DNA of 64,000 nucleotides, taken from assembly GCA_900316055.1 (NCBI GenBank), contig ONBK01000011.1, positions 1 through 64,000 on the forward strand, in the 5' to 3' direction. Positions 57,788 through 64,000 of this stretch are shown here, piece after piece (the stretch's first letter is position 1; every line of letters begins with the position of its first letter). The stretch comes from an uncultured Bacteroidales bacterium. GTDB taxonomy: Bacteria > Bacteroidota > Bacteroidia > Bacteroidales > P3. The notes below the pieces were generated by a model, which was not told the origin of the DNA, ran no database searches, and was given only the letters and a program-made list of their open reading frames with translations. The translations under genes were made by a program, and so were the position numbers.

Positions 57788-60015
57788 TTCACAATAATTT
57801 CATCAGTGAATATCCATGGTTTCTGCCCTGCAGCTCGGTGCCAGGCAGGGATTTCCGCCGGGGGAGCGGCGATGACGCGGAGATAGCGGTAAGTGTTGAA
57901 TGTTGAATGTTGAGTGATGAGTGATGAATAGGTGAAAGTCTTGATGGAGGGAGTGGCGAGGATTTTGGGGTTCTCGGGTGTGAAGGCCTCCAGGCTTTGC
58001 CAATTATTGCCATCGATAGAGCCTAGGAATTCTATCCGTTGCGGCAGAAATATCCATGAAAGAGGATAGAAAAAGAAGTCCATGCTTATCTCATGGATGA
58101 GAATGGTGTCGCCGAGGTCGATGACGGCGTCGAGGGTGTCGCCCCAAAAACCGAGCCAGTGATGTCGATAATCTATGATGCCCGCTTCGCCGTCGGTGAG
58201 TCCGGCAGTGTTGTAGGGCGCAGTGGCCGGACGGTGCAGGGTGACACTCTTATCTTGCGCCTTGTTTTTCCATCGCTTGTCAAACCAATGGTCCATGGTT
58301 TCGAAGTACTCTTGCGGAGTGATGCCCATCTCCATCATCTGCGGCACTTCAAACTCTTCTAAATTTGAGAAAAGACCACGAAGGAAAGCCATTATATCCG
58401 CTGGTCTTCCTGAATAGCCTGGAATGGAGTTGGCTGACAATTCAACTCGGGCAAATACCAACGGTGTCCAAAAGTATTTAAGTCGTCGGAAAAGGGCAGA
58501 ATCGACGCCATGTGTTTCCACGGATTCGAACATCAAAGTTTCTTCAGCTTCGAACATCAAAGAGTCGTATAGACGCATCCTGTCGGGCGAGAGGTAACCC
58601 TCTGCGGCATCGACGGGGAAACCATAGATATCAAGACGCTGGCCGCTCTTAACAAGGGCTTTTGTCATGGTATCTATTATTTTCTTAATATAACGGCTAG
58701 CGTTGCCGTAATAGCCTTTATAGAAATCGGTCATAATGGCGTCGATGTCGGCATCGGGGTTCCACAGCAGCTTGGCGAGCATGTAGCAGCGGATGTCCAT
58801 CCAGGAGGTGATGTTGTCGGCACCCGTGGCCTGCTCAAACATCATGCGCACGCCGTTCTTGCGGAAGAACTGGAGGTTGGGCTGCAGAACATGGAGATTG
58901 GGGAAAGGATTCCAGAAGTTGCGGAACTGCACCACATAGTCCCACATAAAGATGTTATCCGTCAGGCGGCTCCAGTCTTCCATATCCTTGCGGAAGGAGG
59001 CTTCGCGCGGATTGCCGGCGATGGGCAGTTCACGGCCGCACTCAATGGAGCAGAACATAATGTTCACGTTTTTCTCGGGCTTCACCTCGGGATTGGTTGG
59101 AGCGCAGCGTGTATACTGATAGGCCAAGGTGGAGATGGTCTTGTCGGGAAAACGGCGTGCCACCTGATTGACGAAATGCAGCAGCGTCCCCGTAGGACCG
59201 CCATAGAGGCTGTCCATGCGCAGACACTCGGAACACTGGCAGGCGTTGTAGTTGTCATTGTTGCTGACCGACCACATCTTCTTTTCGGGGGCGGTGGCCA
59301 TGGTGTCTGCTAGGCGACGGCAGAGTTCTTCAAGCACGGCAGGATTGGAGAGGCATAGCTGTCCGTCGCGACTGCGGCGGCCGTTGTTCAATGAAAACCA
59401 TTCGGGATGTGCGTCAAAGTAACGAGCCGGAGGAATCAAGTCCTTGAACGTGTGGACGAACATGCCGAAGAGGCTGTCGCGGTCAGCCACAGTGTGCAGG
59501 TGGTGCCAGTCGGCATAAAGCTGGCTGTGGTTGGGGTAATAGTACGACACCTCGCGGTAGGAGAAAGCGGGGTTGCTGACGAGGTGAAAGGTGAAAGGTG
59601 AAAGGTGAGAATCTTTTGAGAAGTCAGGTACCACCAGCGCGTTGGGGGTGTAGAGGCGGTAACCGAGCTTTTCGAGGAAAGCATAGACCGCGTAGAGGGT
59701 GCCCTTCTCCCCTGCCCCATACAGGCAGAGGTTGTGGCCGTCGCCACAGATGAGGTAGCCGTCGTCGCGAAGACTGTCGATATACGCGGCAAAATGCTGG
59801 CGTAGATACTTGGTGTTGCCGACATAGACAGTGCCTTGCTTCTTGGCGACAGTGTCGGTGCCCAGCTGCCCTTTGTAGAGGAACTCGCGCAATTGTGCAG
59901 CGGCATAACGCTCTGTGGCAGTAGCATTCTTGTCGACAACGACATGATGCACTTTGGACTGCGCCGAAGCCGACGCAGTCCAAAGTATCATCAGTATAAA
60001 TACTATCTTCCTCAT
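57784..60015 (-). CDS. DUF4838 glycosidase-like secreted protein
   Basis: A 743-aa exported protein. Signal peptide MRKIVFILMILWTASASA, then a GH20b/alpha-glucuronidase-like N-terminal domain (VHHVVVDKNATATERYAAAQLREFL), the DUF4838 domain (SVSNNDNYNACQCSECLRMDSL, IMFCSIECGRELPI, FMWDYVVQFRNFWNP) and a C-terminal discoidin-like piece (IDLGDTILIHEISMDFF, RIEFLGSIDGNNWQSL). Such proteins are thought to act on polysaccharides. Repeats at 59582-59612 and 57892-57935 write SHLSPFTFHLVS and SSLITQHSTFNTY. ATG at 60015 overlaps the exchanger stop. Confidence 0.87.
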   Translation of the reverse strand: MRKIVFILMILWTASASAQSKVHHVVVDKNATATERYAAAQLREFLYKGQLGTDTVAKKQGTVYVGNTKYLRQHFAAYIDSLRDDGYLICGDGHNLCLYGAGEKGTLYAVYAFLEKLGYRLYTPNALVVPDFSKDSHLSPFTFHLVSNPAFSYREVSYYYPNHSQLYADWHHLHTVADRDSLFGMFVHTFKDLIPPARYFDAHPEWFSLNNGRRSRDGQLCLSNPAVLEELCRRLADTMATAPEKKMWSVSNNDNYNACQCSECLRMDSLYGGPTGTLLHFVNQVARRFPDKTISTLAYQYTRCAPTNPEVKPEKNVNIMFCSIECGRELPIAGNPREASFRKDMEDWSRLTDNIFMWDYVVQFRNFWNPFPNLHVLQPNLQFFRKNGVRMMFEQATGADNITSWMDIRCYMLAKLLWNPDADIDAIMTDFYKGYYGNASRYIKKIIDTMTKALVKSGQRLDIYGFPVDAAEGYLSPDRMRLYDSLMFEAEETLMFESVETHGVDSALFRRLKYFWTPLVFARVELSANSIPGYSGRPADIMAFLRGLFSNLEEFEVPQMMEMGITPQEYFETMDHWFDKRWKNKAQDKSVTLHRPATAPYNTAGLTDGEAGIIDYRHHWLGFWGDTLDAVIDLGDTILIHEISMDFFFYPLSWIFLPQRIEFLGSIDGNNWQSLEAFTPENPKILATPSIKTFTYSSLITQHSTFNTYRYLRVIAAPPAEIPAWHRAAGQKPWIFTDEIIVK
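57892..57935. repeat. TGAATGT/TGAGTGA heptamers inside the DUF4838 gene
   Basis: Five 7-bp units in frame, encoding SSLITQHSTFNTY in the C-terminal beta domain. Confidence 0.72.
59582..59612. repeat. GAAAGGT heptamers inside the DUF4838 gene
   Basis: Three or four GGTGAAA units in frame, encoding HLSPFTFHL near the N-terminal domain boundary. Confidence 0.75.
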
Positions 60016-61193
60016 GCCATCAGGACCAGCAACTGCGCGGTGAAGATGCGGAGGAACATGGTGAGGGGATAGACCGTGGCGTAGCCGGTGTTGGGCAGCT
60101 TGCAACCCTCGGGGGCGACGGTGTTGGCGAAGGCCAGCGTCGGCGGGTCGGTGTGGCTGCCACCGATGAAGCCCATGAGAGTGTAGTAGTTCATCTTCAG
60201 CACCAGACGTCCGAAGAGTCCCACCAGCAGCGGCGGCACCATGGTAATGATGATGCCGTAGACGACCCACATATAGTGGACTTGGACAGTATCGACGAAC
60301 TTGCCACCAGCGCCCAGGCCCACGCCGGCGAGGAAGAGGGCGATGCCCACCTCACGCAGCATGTGAATGCCTTGTCCGTCGGTGAAGTCGGTGCCGAACC
60401 AGCCTTTCTTCACGCCGAGCCATCCTGCAACGAGGGCCACCACGAGGGGACCGCCGGCGAGACCCAGCTTGACGGGAGCCTTCATACCCACGGGGATGGG
60501 TATCTGGCCTAGGACGATGCCGAGGGCGATGATGACGAAGATGGGGATGAGCAGGATGCCACCTTTCTTCTTGCCGGAGAGACCCGTATTGGCGTCAGCA
60601 GTAGCCACCGTGGTGGGCTCGTTCTTAAGATCAATGCGACAGAGGGGGCGCAGCAGTATGCAGGTGACAATCATGCCCACCACTGCCAAGGGGTAGGCCA
60701 CGGCGTAGCCTGCCGCCAGTGTGCCGGGGTCGCCAGCCACGCCGGGAGCCTTCACGGCTTCCTGGGCGGCCGAGAGGCCGGGGGTGTTGGTGATGGCGCC
60801 GGTGTAGACACCCGCCATATCGCTGAGTTCCTGGTCGGCGAAATGAGTGATGAGGACAGTGATGCCTACGCCAAGGGCCACGTTGACCAGCGCCATGACG
60901 TTCATGGAAAGGCCACCCTTCTTGAAGCTAGAGAAGAAGCCAGGGCCCACCTGCAGACCGACACCGGTAACAAAGAGGATGAGGCCAAACTCCTTGACGA
61001 TATGCAGCATCTCGTCGTTGAGACTCACACCGCAGGCGCTCAGGGCAATGCCCACGAAGAGCACCCAGGTGATGCCGAGGGTGACACCTTTGACCTTGAT
61101 TTTGCCGAGCAGAAGGCCGGCAAAAATGGAGATGGCCAGCATCAATACTGTGCTGGCCACTCCACTACCTGTAAACAGATTAGTAAACCACAT
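60012..61193 (-). CDS. Aspartate/alanine-exchanger-family carrier without TrkA_C domains
   Basis: A 393-aa inner-membrane protein of the AAE family (AspT/YbjL/YidE). Both membrane halves are present with the conserved repeats: FGLILFVTGVGLQVGPGFFSSF and VGIALFLAGVGLGAGGKFV, then GVYTGAITNTPGLSAAQEA and MGFIGGSHTDPPTLAFA. The two TrkA_C domains that usually lie between the halves are missing; a short linker (NEPTTVATADANTGLSGKKK) takes their place, so the protein is much shorter than the usual 540-560 aa. It may exchange amino or dicarboxylic acids. The DUF4838 gene follows with ATGA overlap. Confidence 0.87.
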   Translation of the reverse strand: MWFTNLFTGSGVASTVLMLAISIFAGLLLGKIKVKGVTLGITWVLFVGIALSACGVSLNDEMLHIVKEFGLILFVTGVGLQVGPGFFSSFKKGGLSMNVMALVNVALGVGITVLITHFADQELSDMAGVYTGAITNTPGLSAAQEAVKAPGVAGDPGTLAAGYAVAYPLAVVGMIVTCILLRPLCRIDLKNEPTTVATADANTGLSGKKKGGILLIPIFVIIALGIVLGQIPIPVGMKAPVKLGLAGGPLVVALVAGWLGVKKGWFGTDFTDGQGIHMLREVGIALFLAGVGLGAGGKFVDTVQVHYMWVVYGIIITMVPPLLVGLFGRLVLKMNYYTLMGFIGGSHTDPPTLAFANTVAPEGCKLPNTGYATVYPLTMFLRIFTAQLLVLMA

Positions 61194-61200
61194 GTTTTTA

Positions 61201-61270
61201 ATTTTGAATTATGAATTATGAACTTTGAAAAACTGCGTCAGCCTTCAAAATTCAACTTTCGAAATTCACA
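61201..61270. repeat. GAATTAT/GAATTTT repeats before the exchanger gene
   Basis: TTTTGAATTATGAATTATGAAC and, after a short spacer, inverted AAAATTCAAC/AAATTCAC pieces make a palindromic filler of the 78-base gap. Confidence 0.7.
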
Positions 61271-61271
61271 A

Positions 61272-62273
61272 TTAATCTCCGAGGGTGGCAACCATGACGG
61301 CTTTAATCGTGTGCATACGGTTCTCAGCCTCGTCGAAGACGATGCTGTTCTCGCTCTCGAAGACCTCCTCGGTTACCTCGATACCGTTCAGACCGAACTT
61401 CTCGTGCACGTCGCGGCCGGCCTTGGTCTCCAGGTTGTGGTAGGCGGGCAGGCAGTGCATGAATTTGCACTTCGGGTTGCCGGTTTTCTTCATCAGAGCG
61501 GCGTTGACCTGGTAGGGCATCAGCATTTTGATGCGCTCTTTCCACACGCTGTCGGGTTCACCCATGCTCACCCAAATGTCGGTGTAGATAAAGTCGAGGC
61601 CCTTCACGCCCTTCTCCACATCGTCAGTGACGGTGAGTTTGGCGCCCGTCTCTTTGGCGATAGCCTGGCACTGCTTCACAAGATCTTTGCTGGGCTGAAG
61701 TTTCTTGGGGGCGATGATGCGGATATCCATGCCCATCTTCACGCCGCCAACCATCAAGCTGTTACCCATGTTGTAACGGGCATCACCGATATAGGCGAAC
61801 TTCACTTGGTTGAGGGGCTTGTCGGTATGCTCCTGGATGGTCAGGAAGTCGGCCAAAATCTGGGTGGGGTGAGCCTCAGCGGTCAGGCCGTTCCACACGG
61901 GGACGCCAGCGTATTGAGCCAGCTCCTCGACGGTGGCCTGGTCGAAGCCACGATACTCGATGCCGTCGAACATGCGACCCAGCACGCGGGCGGTGTCTTT
62001 CATGCTCTCTTTGATGCCAATCTGGCTGCCCGTGGGGCCCAGATAGGTCACATGGGCACCCTGGTCTTTGGCGCCAACCTCGAAGGCGCAGCGGGTGCGA
62101 GTCGAGGTCTTCTCGAAAATCAGGGCAATATTCTTGCCAGTGAGGGTTGGTTTCTCCGTGCCTGCATATTTGGCACGTTTCAGTTCGCGGGCCAGGTCAA
62201 GCAGGTAGTTAAGCTCCTTCGGCGAGAAGTCGAGGATTTTCAGAAAATTGCGGTTTCTTAAATTGTAAGCCAT
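61272..62273 (-). CDS. Ornithine carbamoyltransferase
   Basis: A 333-aa enzyme of the ArgF/ArcB type, interconverting ornithine + carbamoyl phosphate and citrulline + phosphate. Carbamoyl-phosphate motif STRTR in [16 protein letters not shown] ([10 protein letters not shown]), DxxxSMG ornithine loop ([10 protein letters not shown]) and HCLP (FMHCLPAYH) are all present. Length and sequence are closer to the long ArcB/E. coli ArgI form than to the short AOTC-type (SOTCase) of many Bacteroides. With carbamate kinase next door it probably runs towards carbamoyl phosphate breakdown and ATP. Confidence 0.94.
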   Translation of the reverse strand: MAYNLRNRNFLKILDFSPKELNYLLDLARELKRAKYAGTEKPTLTGKNIALIFEKTSTRTRCAFEVGAKDQGAHVTYLGPTGSQIGIKESMKDTARVLGRMFDGIEYRGFDQATVEELAQYAGVPVWNGLTAEAHPTQILADFLTIQEHTDKPLNQVKFAYIGDARYNMGNSLMVGGVKMGMDIRIIAPKKLQPSKDLVKQCQAIAKETGAKLTVTDDVEKGVKGLDFIYTDIWVSMGEPDSVWKERIKMLMPYQVNAALMKKTGNPKCKFMHCLPAYHNLETKAGRDVHEKFGLNGIEVTEEVFESENSIVFDEAENRMHTIKAVMVATLGD

Positions 62274-62299
62274 AATTTGAAATTATTTTTGTTAAACTT

Positions 62300-62363
62300 A
62301 TTTCTTTAAACTTTAAACCTTAAACTGTAAACTATTTCACCTTTCACCTCTCACCTTTCACCT
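62300..62363. repeat. CTTTAAA and CACCTTT heptamers between arcC and OTC
   Basis: CTTTAAA, CCTTAAA, CTGTAAA units then CACCTTT, CACCTCT, CACCTTT, CACCTTA. The arcC TGA stop (62358-62360) and its last Arg codon lie in this array. Confidence 0.82.
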
Positions 62364-63344
62364 TACTATGCGGGTTCCGCAGCTCGGGTTATCCAACTGA
62401 CCTGCTTCGGTGATGATGCACTGTCTGTCAGCCCGGACACCGGGTCCACCGTGTTCCACGAACATGATGGCGGCACGCACCTTGGGAGCCATCGAGCCCT
62501 CGGCAAACTGGCCTTCCTCGAGCAGATGTTTAGCCTGCGCCACCGTGATGGTGTCCAGCGCTTGCTCATTTTCCTTGCGGAAGTTGATATACACCTTGGG
62601 GACGTCGGTGAGGATGTAGAATTCGTCGGCACCGATCTCCACGGCGCAGAGGGCGCTGGCGAGGTCTTTGTCGATAACGGCCTCCACGCCACGCACATAG
62701 TCGCTCTCCTCCACCACGGGAATGCCGCCGCCACCCACGGTGACGACAATATTGCCGGCCGTGGCCAACTGCTTCACAATCTTGATATTGTTGATGCGCA
62801 CAGGCTTCGGACTTGCCACCACCTTGCGCCAGCCGTTACCCTTCGGGTCTTCTTTATAGACCTCTCCTGTAGGCGACACAACCCTGCCACTTTCCACTTT
62901 CCACTTTCCACTTTCCACTCCCAACTGTTCCTTCGTGTAGTAAGGTCCCACAGGCTTCGTCGGGTTTTGGAACATAGGATCAAGCTTGTTCACAGCCACC
63001 TGGGTGACCAGGGTCACAACATCACGTTGGATATCATTGCGAGCCATCACGTTGCGCAATCCCATCTCAATCATGTAGGCAATACTGCCCTGCGTCTCGG
63101 CCACACAGAAGTCCATCGGCATAGCCTCGATGCCCACGGCCTTTCCAGCCTCATGCTGCAGCATCACGTTGCCCACTTGAGGACCGTTACCGTGACCAAT
63201 CACCACATTATAGTTTCTTTTCAGTAGCGCGCAGAGGCTCTCACAGGTATTCTCCACGTTCTCCAACTGTTCTTTGTAGGTCCCTTTCTGACCGCTGCGG
63301 AGCAGTGCATTTCCGCCAAAAGCGACGACAGCAAGTTTTCTCAT
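62358..63344 (-). CDS. arcC: Carbamate kinase
   Basis: A 328-aa carbamate kinase, making ATP from carbamoyl phosphate and ADP. AFGGNALL at the start, VIGHGNGPQVGN, and GGGGIPV with the DKDLASALCA motif are typical. It is a little longer than usual because a repeat (62886-62925) writes VESGKWKVESG between TKPVGPYY and the KEDPKGNGWRKVV stretch. It heads the leftward run with ornithine carbamoyltransferase. The arginine deiminase gene of the classical pathway is not in the window. A promoter and a leader hairpin lie upstream. Confidence 0.95.
   Translation of the reverse strand: MRKLAVVAFGGNALLRSGQKGTYKEQLENVENTCESLCALLKRNYNVVIGHGNGPQVGNVMLQHEAGKAVGIEAMPMDFCVAETQGSIAYMIEMGLRNVMARNDIQRDVVTLVTQVAVNKLDPMFQNPTKPVGPYYTKEQLGVESGKWKVESGRVVSPTGEVYKEDPKGNGWRKVVASPKPVRINNIKIVKQLATAGNIVVTVGGGGIPVVEESDYVRGVEAVIDKDLASALCAVEIGADEFYILTDVPKVYINFRKENEQALDTITVAQAKHLLEEGQFAEGSMAPKVRAAIMFVEHGGPGVRADRQCIITEAGQLDNPSCGTRIVR
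62886..62925. repeat. CCACTTT heptamers inside arcC
   Basis: Five perfect or nearly perfect 7-bp units in frame, encoding GVESGKWKVESGR in a surface loop. Confidence 0.85.
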
Positions 63345-63376
63345 TTTATACTATTTTCTTCGTTATCAAAAAATTA

Positions 63377-63412
63377 CACTTCCCACCCCGAGGAATGGAA
63401 AGTGCAAATGTA
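63377..63412 (-). promoter_or_regulatory. arcC promoter and leader hairpin
   Basis: Minus-strand TACATTTG (63412-63405) fits TAnnTTTG. Directly after it CACTTTCC can pair with GGGAAGTG (one G-U), giving a stem-loop in the leader about 35 bases before the ATG. Confidence 0.6.
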
Positions 63413-63442
63413 CGAAAAAAAAACAATATCTTACAATTTATT

Positions 63443-64000
63443 TTAATGTTTTATTATAAAAAGAGCATCAGTACGACCATCGTCGTACATGATATGAAGA
63501 ACATAGGATGCGGAACAAAGAGCTCTGATATCAAGTGCGAGAGAGTCCGTTGTCACCGATTCTCGCATCAATAAACGTCCTTGCATGTCAAAAACCGACA
63601 CTGTCCGCATTCCTTTTGCAGGTATATGGAGGTACCCTGTGGTGGGGTTGGGATAGATGGAAACAGGCATGTCAAGAACGGAATCTCGAACATCTTCAAT
63701 ATCAAGATTATCGTTGAATAATTCCACAAGGTCGAGCGTCAATAGTTGGGCAGGATGCGTCAAGCCATAGGCCTCCAGACGCTCGCAGGTCAAAAAGTAA
63801 TGGAGTCCGTCGATGCTCGCTATTCCCTCCGTCTGACACCCCATCCCGTTTGTCAGGACTACCCTCACCTGCTGTCCAGGAACAGAATCACTACAGGAAA
63901 ACCCTTTGACAACAAAAATGAATGGCGAACATAGCATATCATATCCACACAACACCAATCGTCCGCCATCTCGTGTGTAACAGGCACCTGTCACAAGTCC
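63443..64000 (-). CDS. T9SS type A cargo protein, C-terminal fragment
   Basis: Only the last 185 or so codons are inside the window; the frame is open to the edge. The final 75 residues form a type A (Por) sorting domain: VSIYPNPTTGYLHIP, VSVFDMQGRLLMRESV, LDIRALCSASYVLHIMYDDGRTDALFIIKH. The part before it (LVLCGYDMLCSPFIFVV, TEGIASIDGLHYFLTCER) resembles a beta-propeller repeat of Bacteroidota exported proteins. It belongs to the type IX system like the cargo proteins at 7 and 49 kb. Function of the rest unknown. Confidence 0.85.
   Translation of the reverse strand, partial: GLVTGACYTRDGGRLVLCGYDMLCSPFIFVVKGFSCSDSVPGQQVRVVLTNGMGCQTEGIASIDGLHYFLTCERLEAYGLTHPAQLLTLDLVELFNDNLDIEDVRDSVLDMPVSIYPNPTTGYLHIPAKGMRTVSVFDMQGRLLMRESVTTDSLALDIRALCSASYVLHIMYDDGRTDALFIIKH

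Noticed and set aside
60016..60270. N-terminal extension of the DUF4838 frame into the exchanger gene
   Set aside because: The extension is His/Arg-rich shadow sequence; the ATG at 60015 gives a proper signal peptide and an ATGA overlap.
61218..62261. 347-codon frame opposite ornithine carbamoyltransferase
   Set aside because: Antisense shadow of a conserved enzyme; no domain, no promoter.

Overview
The window looks like a chromosomal segment of an uncultured Bacteroidota bacterium, probably of the order Bacteroidales. Three things point there: promoters of the TAnnTTTG type with no clear Shine-Dalgarno sites, many secreted proteins with type IX secretion (T9SS) sorting domains, and family content such as DUF5723, DUF6266, a TonB-dependent receptor with a carboxypeptidase-regulatory-like domain, and FKBP lipoproteins. 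Most genes are core housekeeping. I saw no insertion sequence, integrase, CRISPR array or prophage block.

Layout: an OmpA tail and a DUF58 gene (1-1.3 kb); thioredoxin, Der GTPase, a DUF5723 protein and a lipoprotein (1.5-6.2 kb); a universal stress protein and a giant T9SS cargo protein (6.3-11 kb); tRNA-Arg(ACG); a butt-joined operon of glycosyltransferase, ECF sigma factor, outer-membrane protein and GNAT (11.4-14.6 kb); a GroES-like gene, alaS, a small phage-like gene and tgt (14.9-19.3 kb); dxs, acyl-ACP thioesterase and argS (20-25 kb); priA, the SRP RNA, a ZIP transporter, prfB, nrnA, two FKBP lipoproteins and adk (25.8-33.7 kb); an AraC remnant, a lipoprotein, obgE, PAP2, cvpA and a dihydrouridine synthase (33.7-38.3 kb); a TPR lipoprotein and pyrB-pyrI (38.3-41 kb); M16 peptidase, TonB receptor, TPR protein and gyrA (41-48.8 kb); a second T9SS cargo protein (49-51.4 kb); a small AT-rich patch with DUF6266, DUF4268 and a 77-aa protein (51.8-53.6 kb); clpC (53.8-56.4 kb); then a leftward run of arcC, ornithine carbamoyltransferase, an aspartate/alanine-exchanger-like carrier, a DUF4838 glycosidase-like protein and a porin (56.5-63.3 kb); and the tail of a third T9SS protein.

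The most unusual signal is a dispersed set of short tandem repeats with 7-, 8- or 9-bp units (GTAGTTAA, TTGATTGC/CAATCAAG, CTTTAAA, CCACTTT, CACCTTT, CATTCTT and relatives), often arranged as inverted arms. They fill many intergenic gaps and supply the stop codon of neighbouring genes. They also sit in frame inside conserved genes (priA, alaS twice, argS, clpC, arcC, nrnA, the dihydrouridine synthase, M16, DUF58, the universal stress protein, DUF4838 twice), where they encode extra peptide. They resemble in concept the Rickettsia palindromic elements that invade coding sequence. A second notable signal is a three-segment, mutually exclusive hairpin over the start codon of the TonB-dependent receptor (44874-44931), which has the architecture of a transcription attenuator.
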